Source: Periplaneta americana (Eukaryota; Arthropoda; Insecta; Blattodea; Blattidae). From it: a stretch of 64,000 bases of DNA. The notes below the pieces were generated by a model. The model searched no databases. It saw nothing but the letters and a program-made list of their open reading frames with translations, and was not told the DNA's origin. The stretch covers positions 118,592,121 through 118,656,120 of the forward strand of contig NC_091125.1 of the NCBI RefSeq assembly GCF_040183065.1, written 5' to 3'. The translations under genes and the position numbers were made by a program. This document shows, piece by piece, positions 56,001 through 64,000 of the stretch (position 1 is the first letter of the stretch; each line of letters starts with the position of its first letter).

Positions 56001-59000
56001 ATAGGAGGAGGACACATCGTGGAATTAGATGAAACACATGTCTACACCAGAAAATATAAAAGGGGCAGACTTCTCAAAATCGAGAAAAATAGCGTATGGG
56101 TTTTTGGAGGTATCGATAGAGAGACGAAAGAATCGTTTGTATTGAAAGTGGAAAAAAGAGATAAAAATACCTTGATACCCATAATTAAGTCATTCATCAA
56201 ACCACATACTAAAATTATGACGGATGGTTGGAAGTCTTTCAGTGATTTGAAAGATGAAGGATATATCCATGAAATTGTGAATCACTCGATAGAATTTGTA
56301 CGTGAAGATGATCGTTCTGTGCACACCCAAAAAGTGGAACGAATGTGGAAAACGTTGAAATCGGTTTTAAAAAGAGAAGGCAGGGAAATTGAAAATGATC
56401 ATTTATACGTATTTGAGTTCCTATATCGTGAACAACAGAAACTGAAAGGAATGACTACACCCAGTGAAATGTTTCCGCAGTTTCTACAGCATATCCACGA
56501 CACATAGCCAGGGTACGGAATAGAAGGATTAAAACCTAAAGACTACATTCCTCAGCAATGAGTGATAGTGTCATACGAACAATGCTTTTTTTTAGGAAGT
56601 GTTCAATTATTGAAAGAAAAACTTGGCGAACTATACAGTGTTACGTATTATAATACGAACAATAATTGTAGGAAGTCTTCAGTTAACAGTGAATGGTATA
56701 CCTAGTGAACTATACAGCGATCACCAAGGAATCGTTCATTTATATGAACTATTGAATATTTTAATTCTGAGCGAGTTACCTACCTACATATTAAAATGAG
56801 AACAATGATTGTGAGAAGTGTTCAGTTATTAAAAGAAAAACTTAGCTAACTATAGTGATAGTGTTACATATTATAATACGAACAATAATTGTAGGAAGTC
56901 TTCAGTTAACAGTGAATGGTATACCTAGTGAACTATACAGCGATCACTAACGAATCACTCATTTATATGAAATGGTATTATTAGCAAGTAAGTTACGTAC
57001 ACTGCGTTTGTCAAATGCGCATCACCATGCTTTCGCAAAGGCACGTTTCAGTGCCCGACACCCCGCTTTTTTCATCATGTGCTACACGTCGGATCATCAT
57101 CAGGGGATACCCCGCTTTTTCCATCATGTGCTACACATCGGATCATCATCGGGGCTTGCAGCCCCGATACCCCGCTTTTTACATCATGTGTATGTAATAA
57201 ACAATAAGCAAACCATCTTCGATTACAACAGTCACCAAAGAATCGTTCACTAAAGTGAACTATTTAATTCTGAGCGTCACCAAGCAACAGGAATCGTTGT
57301 TTTAAGTGAACTATGTGAACTATTTAATTCTGAGCGAGTTACCTAGCAACAGGAGTCGTTCATTCAATTGAATCATTGACTCAGCGACATCTCGTCTATA
57401 ATTATCAATTAATGGATCAGTTATGTACTGTACAAAACCTAACCTAATTTCACCAGCAGTATCACTAACTATTCATTAAAATGTTATATATCTGAACTGA
57501 CTGAAATAATCTAAACTATCAGCAACAAAAACTAGAAACTGAAATAAAACTATTTAAATATATATTTTCTTTCTCGCGCAATCAATTGGGCTCCCAATTC
57601 GAATCACAAGCATTGTAATTTGTAGGTTATACGTAATTAATTTGTTATTGTTTGTTCACTTGTTTTGAAAGGCATTGTGGGACTTCTGTTACCAACCAAA
57701 TTGAAACTCTACACTTTGCTGGTGTAAAGTGACACTTTGTGAAGTGCACTTCTTCAATCGCCTATGAATACCGCTAATATGAAAGAGCCACTTTCGTCAA
57801 AAGTGTCACTTTGCAAAGTGGTGATATAAAGTGTCGACTATGAATACCAGCCTTAATAGACTTCTTGGAAAATGGTCTGTAAAATAGAGTAAATTGACCA
57901 GAAAATTAAAATGTTTAGACCACTATATTAATGACATGAACTGTGGTTTCAATTTTTTTTTAATTACCGTGTATTGTGATGTATAAGACACACCTCATTT
58001 TTAGGAAAAACTTAATCACTGAATATTATAACGAGTTTACAGTATTTCAAATATAAAATAATACATAGCTCTACTTTCATCAAATACCTACTATAACTAG
58101 GAAAAAATACCTTTTAATCTTCATCAAAATTCAGAAATTCATTTACAGAGCTAAAAGAAGAGTCTCTTGAAACTTCTAAATCAGAATCTGTGCTCATACA
58201 AGAAGTTGTCCTCTGTATCAAGTGCATTACTAATGCCACACTTAAATGATTTACCGTAACCATTGTCTCAGTTTTTACAGCTTCCCATTTACAAACTCGG
58301 TATTAGCATATAAGATGCACACTGTTTTCTTAGACCTATTTCCCAAGGAAAAAAGTGCGTCTTAAACTCTGGAAAAACAGTAGCTTCAGAGAGTTTTCAG
58401 TTTGCTCTACAATAGAAATACTACTAAATACTTGCAACATAATAAAAGAGCCTTGTTTGAGTTATGAATGAAGGAAATAATTTTACTTTTTTATTTTTTC
58501 TTTATACAAAGAAAAAAATACTGTGGCTCTGCAAGAAATGTACTATCACATTTTCAAGAAAGTACACTTTTCATCATTTTTGATACTCGGAAAGTGATTT
58601 ATGGCTTACTTAGGTCAGCATATACAATTACCTGTTGGTCCACAGGTGGTATTTCTTTTCCCTCTTACCATCCATTTCCCAATCAGCCACCTGGGAACGC
58701 ACCCTCTAGGGGTTACAGGCTCTCCCTACATGGGGATAAAAATATGTATTTTTTTATTTGTAACAGTATTTCAAAATTGTCAAGATTATCTCATTTTGCA
58801 ATGGCACATATGTAAAAGTGTGTTATGTGTATTTGTGTTTAATGGTCAGGACTAAACAACAAAGTTATTATCCTTCTTGCTTTCCAATATTTAATAACAA
58901 TATCTGGATGTATCTACAAGGCTTGACAAGATCTGTTATGGTCCATGTTCATATTTTCCTCTTCAGAATATACAAACATCGTGGAGATGGTAATAGTAAA

Positions 59001-62000
59001 CCATGTTTATGAAGGTGAGACTAGCCAGACAGTTCCAAAAGTATGAACAGGCAATTTTCGTGGTAACTGAAATAATTTTAGAGTTGTTCATAAATTTTCA
59101 TTTTGAATTTCTGTTCTCGTTCATTATTTTTGTAGAATAATTGATATTGACATCTCTAAATATAATATTCTTCTTAATTGACTTTTAAGAGAGTGTTATG
59201 TTTTATTTAACGATGCTCGCAACTGCCGAGGTTATATCAGCATTGCCGGTGTGCCGGATTTTTGTCCCGCAGGAGTTCTTTTACATGCCTGTAAATCTAC
59301 TGGCATGAGCCTGTCACATTTAAGCACACTTAAATGCCATCGTCCTGACCCGGGATCGACATAGAATGTTACCTCAGGCATAGAAGGCCAGCGCTATACC
59401 AACTGAGCCCACCAGGCCAACTCTCTTAAGAGAGCTTCTGTGTAGTTTTTTTTTTACATAATTTGGCACAAAGTGATAAGTGTTCAAGTTTATCTCGTTT
59501 TGTGTAGTGCATGCACGAATTTCGTCTGTTGTGTTACAGTTGTCATGTGTAGCAGATCCATGGCTGACAAAGGAGGTGTGTGAATTGTGGAAAGCTGATG
59601 TTTATTGCAACTTAACTGGAAGTAATTATTTGACTTTTGGCGCAACTGTACCCTTGAAATCTACATTGAGGGTAATCGTAACTTTCACTTTTTCAAATTT
59701 TTATTTTCATATTATGTGATATTAGGAAAGGACATATTTTTTAATTCTTAATGTCATTCACTTACGAACTTTACAAGAAGATAATTATTATAAAAGTCTA
59801 TATCTACATCAAAGATACATTTGTCATGTGTGTATGCTTATTTACTAGATTTGATTGCATTAGATAAGATAAATTAAAAAGTAGTAGGTTGTCTTAATAT
59901 AAATTAAAAAGTAGTAGACTGTCTTAATATAAATGAAAAAAGTAGTAGTAGGCTGTCTTAATATAAATTAAAAAGTAGTAGGCTGACTTCATATAAATTG
60001 CTGTACAGAGCACTTGCAAAATTAGTGATGTAGAGTGCATTGGTAAATATACTTTATGCAAACTGTTATAGTGTTGATGAAAGTTTGGCACCATGGTAAC
60101 CTTAACCAATGCATTTCAGGTAATGGTTGCATAAGTGAGGTTTTCTTTCCATTCACTTAAAGTTGAAGGAGGAGTTATGGACACGTGCATGCTTGTAGTA
60201 CATATTGTAAAACTGTTAAGACACATTCTTTGGTTGATGATTATTATCTGACATTTTTGTTACTTCTGTGAATCAGGTTTCGCAGTTTTTTTTTGTACAA
60301 AATATTTCTTTGGAAATTTATGTATTCCGAAACGTTATATTTGATATGAGTTATTCAAATTCGTGGATGATGCTAGAGTTTGTTTTTTCTACTTTTTGTA
60401 TGGAACGTGTAGATTATATATTCTTTGAAGATACTCATACAGGTGTTCTTTTGTAAAGTGCGTGTTCTGTAATCAGTCCTGTGCAGCCATCACTTATGTC
60501 GAAAATTACATGGTAATCAATCATCTTGTGTAAGAATGAATTTAAAGTACATTTTGCTGTTTTCTTTTTGATAAAAAACAAATGACGAAACTCTGCAAAT
60601 GTACTGTAACATTCTGGAAAAATGATGCAGCCTGCAGCATATTTCACTTTGTAGGCCTATAATTATTTATCTAAATATAAAATATTTTCGAATGAGTGAT
60701 AACTAAGGTAGGTAGGTATAACCTTAAAAATTATTATTTACAGATATATTGATTACTTGATTGCAGTTTGATCCCTGTCTACACTTCAGGATTAAAGAAG
60801 TATTTGTGGATCACTCAGAGCACATACCTTACTGCAAGAACCTGACTACTTCTCAATGCAGCATTCAATGTAATGATCATGCTATTACTGAGGTAACCAA
60901 CATTTTTGAGAATAAATATATTGTATATGTTACGAATTATTTTGAGTAATATAGATTTTAACATAATTGTTTCATGTAGTTATTCATATGTGACTTCACA
61001 AGCACAAGAAAAGAAAGTAGCATAATAAGTTAGAGATGAATTTGAGTACTTAGGAATGTTTGGTAAATACAGAGGATTTGTTACGAATTCTGTATCCTTT
61101 CCTTCGATACTTGCCAACGAAAGACATCCTTTCGTGAGTTTTTATTTCCCACTAACTGTTGCCATTGTTATTTCTCATATGGCAGCTACAAAGATGAAAT
61201 CATTTATCAAAACTTGCTGTTGTGGGCATATGCCCTACAACCCACATAATCCATAGCCTGTATACTGGTTTTCAGTTTTTGAACTGATAAAACAGGGACT
61301 ATTTTTAAGTGAATGCAGACTAGAGTACAAAGTACAGCATTGACACAGAGGAAGAATTGAGCATGTTACTGCGTCCTATTACTAATAAAACCGATTAAGT
61401 CCACTTTTTGTGTAAAATAAGTTACCGTAAGTACAGTCCCCAACTTGTCTTTCCATGCTCTGTATCCTAGTAAAATCGAATAAGTCGGAAATGTTATATT
61501 TTTCGAACAGTTCCTGTATGCCGTTTCATCTAAGTCCATTTTAATAATTTTGTTATCAGGGAGAAACAGCTAAGATGTTTTCACAAGTTTAACTTAGATA
61601 GCTCGAGATTATGGAAATAAAAAAGATACGTATATTAAAAAGTCCGTCACAGTGGCTCAGTGCTAGGAAGCTGGACTTATAAGTCAGGGGGTCCAGGTTC
61701 AAATCTCGCTCCACTCTATATTTATAATTTGTGTTGGCCAGAGAACAGGGGCGATTTCTCAGGACATGCTATGCTTGCTGTGCAAGCCCAATATTTTCGT
61801 AGAATGTGTATTTCTCAAAATGGGATTACGTACATTAAAATTTATTTTGATTTTTGGAATATTGTATAGGCGTAATACCATTCACAGGTTGCACACCACA
61901 AGTATCGCGATGCTTGCTCGTTTCCCAGAACTACAGGAAAGACATAGAAACAGCGAGAATATGATGCACACGCAAGTGCCTTCCTCCTTAGTCCATCCTA

Positions 62001-63887
62001 GGAGCACATGCTTCTGTTATGTGTTGTTTGAAGCTCTGGTCCGAGAGCTACACCAATGACTATTTAACGTTACACAGACCAGTATTGACAGCGGGAATGT
62101 GCTGTGATTTGAGAGTGCAATGTAATTGTATGAGCGGAATGCATGTGTTAGCTGCTGCATGTATTATTAATTCTTAAACTTTAATTTGAAGTATTGCAAT
62201 GAGTTCGGAATTGTGTGTTATTGAAACCTTATTATTAAATCCATTTTCCCAAAGAACTATTCAAGAGAAGACAGACATTATAGAGAATATGTGCGCTCGT
62301 TCAGTGCAGCTCAATACAACAATATGCATTGGTTGGCAGGGTCGAAAAAACTAAATAAACTGTTTTGTTGGCCATGTTTGTTATATTATATCGAACTTCT
62401 ACATCTGATAAGCGAATATGATTCATGACTCATAATAATTTCATAATTATAAAATAAATTATTTATGTGGGTCTGATTATTTTTATTAATTATGAATTAT
62501 TATATCCTTCCATTTCCCCTATGAATAAAAGAGCAAGCCTAACTTTCGTGACTAGCATTCGCCCCTGCCAGACAACACAGGGGATTTCTCCGGGCACTCC
62601 AATTTCCCTGTGACATGTTAACAATTCTCCATCATTATCATCATTGTTTTCTTTTAATACATTCTCTGTGCATTAATTGATTTTGCATTTTATTGTTAAT
62701 GTTATGTACAGGTACTTAGGAAGCCTTCTGTGACAGATTCTAATGTGGCAGATTTCTACCAGTTTTGGCTTTTCTTTCTTCTTATGGTCCTCAGCTGGAT
62801 TAGCATGGCTGTTGTAGTCAGCATAGGTGATGCTATCTGTTTCGAAATGTTGGGTAAGTGTACATTTAAGTTACTAATATTTAAAAAGTGAATAGTCTGT
62901 AAACAATTTAATTCCAAAGCCAGTATCAAAAAACGTATAGAAAATATGTATTGATGATGAAAGATAGGTGTAAATAATAAACCAAGGTATTTTTATTGAA
63001 TTATATTTGAACTATATGAGTATAGAATATAAATAATCTTTAACATGTTACCTTTAAAGCTTGGTATTGTATAATCATCTAAGTTGTTATTTTGCCACAT
63101 GTAATGTACATAAATTTATCCAGTTTTACAATACTATAGCATCCAGCCGCCACAGTGATCTTGCGGCTAGAGTGCTGGACTTATAATCCTGTGAACCTGG
63201 GTTCGATCCCCAGTGTACCCCCAATCTATAACTTGTGTTGGGCAGGCCCGTGGTTCAGGTAACACGGATTTTCTCCGGGAAGCTCCAGTTCCCTTGTGAC
63301 ATCCCAACAGATCGTGGGTGTAGTGTAGACCAGCCACGAAGTCGCAAATACTCTCAAAGACACCTATAGTAGATGTTTGTGAAACAAATATTGTCGTGAA
63401 CAGTGTGGTGTACATTTTATGTTATTTTACCAATAGCGTACACTCTTCATTATCGGATATTTAATTCCTGGGAGATGTCCACAATTTAGAAGTTTCACTG
63501 TATTTTGATTGCTCTCCAATTACCACATAGGCCTACTTTGTTTGTAGACTGTACTTGTCTTCTTTGAGTAAACAGATATAATAAGTGAGTACTGAAGTAT
63601 GATGTAGTGTCACTTTGGTGTGATAAAGAAATACATTCTTTATTTCACAGGTAAACGAAAATATTTAAAGTATATTCTCATCTATCATTTTTCTTCCAGG
63701 AGACCAGCCTTCCCGTTATGGTCATCAACGACTTTGGGGTGCTGTAGGGTGGGGAATATTTGCTGTAATAGCAGGAGTTCTTGTAGATGAAATGAGCAAA
63801 GGAAAGTCTCAAGAGGACTACACTATAGTCTTTTATATGATGCTGGTCATGCTGTTACTTGATGTTTTCGTGTCTTCTAAGATAAAG
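50029..63887 (+). CDS. Mfsd6: MFSD6-like major facilitator transporter, 3'-partial, six exons in window
   Basis: A multi-pass membrane protein of the MFS_1-like/MFSD6 group; substrate unknown. Exons are 50029-50095, 50883-51244, 59540-59671, 60767-60892, 62712-62853 and 63700-63887 (1017 nt, 339 codons), all GT-AG with compatible phases. It begins NRDLLPVKGQYFLWNAGTAP, the family's cytosolic start and first helix. Then VVPFLPIYARQLGFSSVVVG and AKPIFGAVADHFQLQKTLFL follow, the latter holding the MFS GxxADxxxxxK loop. Exons 2-4 give a long Cys-rich luminal loop with N-glycosylation sites. Exons 5-6 return to helices (LFFLLMVLSWISMAVVVSIG) and the hallmark RYGHQRLWGAVGWG. About 330-450 residues and the remaining helices should lie beyond 64000. 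The 5' UTR probably begins at 49948. Intron 2 (8.3 kb) contains nested transposons. Confidence 0.87.
50883..51244 (+). CDS. Mfsd6: MFSD6-like exon 2: first helices and luminal loop
   Basis: Acceptor TTCTGTTGCAG. 362 nt coding three hydrophobic helices and a Cys-containing loop (CDGTVFFKTCSDDMDKC). The donor GAG|GTCAGT keeps phase 0. A stronger-looking GTAAGT 4 bases on would break the next exon's frame. Confidence 0.88.
51525..51810 (+). pseudogene. Harbinger nuclease N-terminal remnant
   Basis: MADILEVVELLERAEEMAQL, then QIRDRPKDNPMEFYNDIELK. After frameshifts NNRRLPVPPIIQLLTALKFY follows. The RDRxNPMEFY...E and LPVP.ILQLLTALRFYATG motifs are typical of animal Harbinger transposases of the non-HARBI1 branch. 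The catalytic part is gone. Confidence 0.8.
52435..54641 (+). mobile_element. pogo/Tigger transposon
   Basis: TA-flanked ends CAGTGGAACCTCGATTTATT and, reverse-complemented, CAGTGAAACCTCAATTCATC are of the Tigger type. The 2.2-kb element carries an almost complete transposase gene. It is inserted within the Harbinger element. Confidence 0.88.
52928..54452 (+). pseudogene. Tigger (Jerky/CENP-B-like) transposase, one frameshift and one stop
   Basis: It starts MAFPCKKVRTSEERLHIIEE. It has a CENP-B-type HTH (RIDIAKHLGLPPSTLNCIMA) and a second HTH with SWYQQARASGIPIDG. A +1 frame break at about 53270 is followed by NGWISCF and the DDE_1 domain. The catalytic Asps are in IYNADETGLFF, LLFIDNCAAHS and VVQPLDLGVIKNFK, with about 31 residues between the last two. 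A TAG at 54096 interrupts the acidic C-terminal tail, which continues in frame to 54452 (ISDFFNKK). About 500 residues in all, the normal length. Only two lesions suggest fairly recent activity. Confidence 0.9.
54642..54884. repeat. Minisatellite (about 43-bp unit), left block
   Basis: Five degenerate units of the form CTAACTATATAAATCAATG followed by GATACATACAAAAC. Some units carry CCTAACCTAA. The array runs from the Tigger end and continues at 57407 after the Merlin insertion. Confidence 0.85.
55140..55250 (-). repeat. tRNA-like fragment inside Merlin
   Basis: The minus strand has AGGTCCCAGGAACGAATCCC (B-box-like) and an upstream GCTGTTTAGCCGAGCGTGTT (A-box-like). Probably a SINE head or a tRNA-like spacer in the element's left part. 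Confidence 0.35.
55584..56507 (+). pseudogene. Merlin (IS1016/ISXO2-like) transposase with one in-frame stop
   Basis: 308 codons from ATG to TAG with a single TAA at 55764-55766. It has an N-terminal acidic segment, then a zinc ribbon (CVSCKSSDNVNWQ ... CLKCKKCKQ) and a catalytic DDE domain. The first Asp is in GGGHIVELDETHVYTRKYKR, the second in IMTDGWKSF, and the Glu in VHTQKVERMWKTLK, 37 residues after Asp 2. Length and order match animal Merlin transposases. The lone stop falls inside the zinc ribbon. It could be a recent mutation or a sequencing error, in which case the protein would be complete. Confidence 0.9.
56560..56960. repeat. Internal tandem duplication in Merlin
   Basis: A unit containing ATACGAACAATAATTGTAGG and GAATGGTATACCTAGTGAAC recurs at an offset of 223 bp (56648 and 56871). 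The two copies are nearly identical. Confidence 0.85.
57040..57195. repeat. Short GC-rich tandem repeat in Merlin
   Basis: Three copies of CCCCGCTTTTT.CATCATGTG followed by CTACACATCGGATCATCATC, spaced 49 and 60 bp apart. A short palindrome GGGGCTTGCAGCCCC separates the last two. Confidence 0.85.
57407..57460. repeat. Minisatellite, right block
   Basis: Continuation of the 43-bp unit array (TACAAAACCTAACCTAATTT) after the Merlin element. Confidence 0.75.
57853..59199. other. MFSD6-like intron 2, right part
   Basis: No exon or element recognized. Open frames at 58468-58855 lack motifs and transporter-like helices. Confidence 0.4.
59200..59420 (-). repeat. tRNA-derived SINE with a different head
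   Basis: Minus orientation: the tail matches the TTATTTAACGA(C/T)GCT block of the other SINEs. The tRNA-like head (TGGGCTCAGTTGGTATAGCG, CGATCCCGGG) is distinct. Both flanks carry TTAAGAGAG-like sequence (59187 and 59425), fitting a target duplication. Confidence 0.7.
59540..59671 (+). CDS. Mfsd6: MFSD6-like exon 3: luminal loop
   Basis: 132 nt, phase 0 at both ends. Encodes LSCVADPWLTKEVCELWKAD and VYCNLTGSNYLTFG with four Cys and an NLT glycosylation site. Confidence 0.82.
59868..59999. repeat. Tandem repeat, about 31-bp unit, four copies
   Basis: Units AAAAAGTAGTAGGCTGTCTT followed by AATATAAATT, inside transporter intron 3. Confidence 0.85.
60767..60892 (+). CDS. Mfsd6: MFSD6-like exon 4: luminal loop
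   Basis: 126 nt, phase 0 at both ends. FDPCLHFRIKEVFVDHSEHI and YCKNLTTSQCSIQCNDH, with four Cys and an NLT glycosylation site. Confidence 0.83.
61643..61772 (+). repeat. tRNA-derived SINE, third family, 5' part
   Basis: Head CAGTGGCTCAGTGCTAGGAA with B-box GGTTCAAATCTCG, then ATATTTATAATTTGTGTTGG. The same order is seen at 63144-63362. Its 3' part is missing here. Confidence 0.65.
62560..62650 (+). repeat. SINE third family, 3' part
   Basis: GGATTTCTCCGGGCACTCCA and TTCCCTGTGACATG match the body of the SINE at 63144. It ends in an ATC/ATT-rich tail. Confidence 0.6.
62712..62853 (+). CDS. Mfsd6: MFSD6-like exon 5: transmembrane helix
   Basis: 142 nt, ending in phase 1 at GTAAGT. Encodes DFYQFWLFFLLMVLSWISMA and VVVSIGDAICFEMLG, matching the helix before the RYG.QR.WG block in MFSD6. 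Confidence 0.87.
63144..63362 (+). repeat. tRNA-derived SINE, third family, full copy
   Basis: Head CACAGTGATCTTGCGGCTAG with B-box GGGTTCGATCCCCAG, linker ATCTATAACTTGTGTTGGGC and body GATTTTCTCCGGGAAGCTCC. It lies in transporter intron 5. Confidence 0.8.
63700..63887 (+). CDS. Mfsd6: MFSD6-like exon 6: RYG..R.WG block
   Basis: 188 nt. GDQPSRYGHQRLWGAVGWGI is the most diagnostic MFSD6 segment in the window. It is followed by DYTIVFYMMLVMLLLDVFVS. The donor is GTCAGT. The gene continues past the window. Confidence 0.9.
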
Positions 63888-64000
63888 GTCAGTAAATGAC
63901 TCACTCTCTTCTCCTGTGTCCCCCAAATGTTTCAGAAATTCCTGTCTTGTTATAGATGAATGTTGGTTAGTATGGTGTTTAATGTTCACCTATGTGGAAA

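Larger units (their letters stand above)
54885..57406 (+). mobile_element. Merlin transposon, nearly intact
   Basis: The ends GATAATTATAGACGAGATGT are inverted repeats matching for 45 bases with one mismatch. They are flanked by a perfect 8-bp duplication AATTAATG (54877-54884, 57407-57414). Removing the element and one copy restores the minisatellite unit. The element is 2522 bp, contains one transposase gene, and has internal repeats downstream of it. Confidence 0.92.
51365..57852 (+). mobile_element. PIF/Harbinger element hosting two other transposons
   Basis: The ends GGCTGGTATTCATAGTCGAC are identical in inverted orientation for 26 bases (to CACTTT) and flanked by TTA on each side (51362-51364, 57853-57855). 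About 1.7 kb of this 6.5-kb span is Harbinger DNA. The rest is a Tigger element, a minisatellite and a Merlin element. The subterminal DNA is full of short AAAGTGTC motifs in both orientations. A Harbinger ORF remnant lies just inside the left end. It lies in intron 2 of the MFSD6-like gene, sense orientation. Confidence 0.85.

Noticed and set aside
58468-58855. Two overlapping ORFs as a missing transporter exon
   Set aside because: There is no hydrophobic helix pattern of the MFSD6 family, and exons 2 and 3 already join in phase.

Overview
This is eukaryotic nuclear DNA, almost certainly from an insect with a large, transposon-rich genome. The evidence is long introns, GT-AG splice sites, arthropod-style transposon families and tRNA-derived SINEs. 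The very frequent AGGCCTA/TAGGCCTAC motif and the element mix suggest a hemimetabolous insect, with cockroach or termite as my guess. The window is AT-rich. No bacterial gene, operon or CRISPR array is visible.

I could reconstruct two host genes. (1) On the minus strand, positions 3539-14577, is a complete six-exon astacin-family zinc metalloprotease of about 241 residues. It has a signal peptide, an Asp-switch propeptide, the HExxHxxGFxH zinc site, a Met-turn, all four conserved cysteines, a TATA/initiator-like promoter and a polyadenylation signal. (2) On the plus strand, from 50029 to beyond the right edge, is an MFSD6-like major facilitator gene. Six coding exons (339 codons) lie in the window. 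Every splice phase fits in both genes.

Between and inside these genes the DNA is layered mobile elements. From left to right they are: a Tc1-like fragment, LINE RNase H remnant and fold-back MITE (1-3.2 kb); SINE pieces, a zinc-finger transposon fragment and a minisatellite split by a TA-flanked element, all in astacin introns (4-8 kb); D41D mariner-type elements at 11.9, 19.2 and 32.9 kb; a non-autonomous hAT with a perfect 8-bp target duplication (14.8-15.75 kb); a DD34D mariner broken by a hAT, a Harbinger MITE and a two-gene Harbinger (20.2-24.4 kb); LINE, Penelope-like and SINE remnants (24.9-30.2 kb); a MULE-like element (33.6-34.6 kb); a duplicated Helitron (35.3-37.0 kb); a P-like element with a THAP finger plus two related MITEs (13.6, 42.9-44.8 and 45.5 kb); and a decayed ORF family (48.4-49.4 kb).

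The most striking structure lies in intron 2 of the transporter gene. A Harbinger element (51365-57852, TTA target duplication) contains a pogo/Tigger element (52435-54641). It also contains a nearly intact Merlin element (54885-57406) that cut a minisatellite and left an 8-bp duplication. I found no new multi-gene system. The notable content is this transposon stratigraphy and several element families I could not name.
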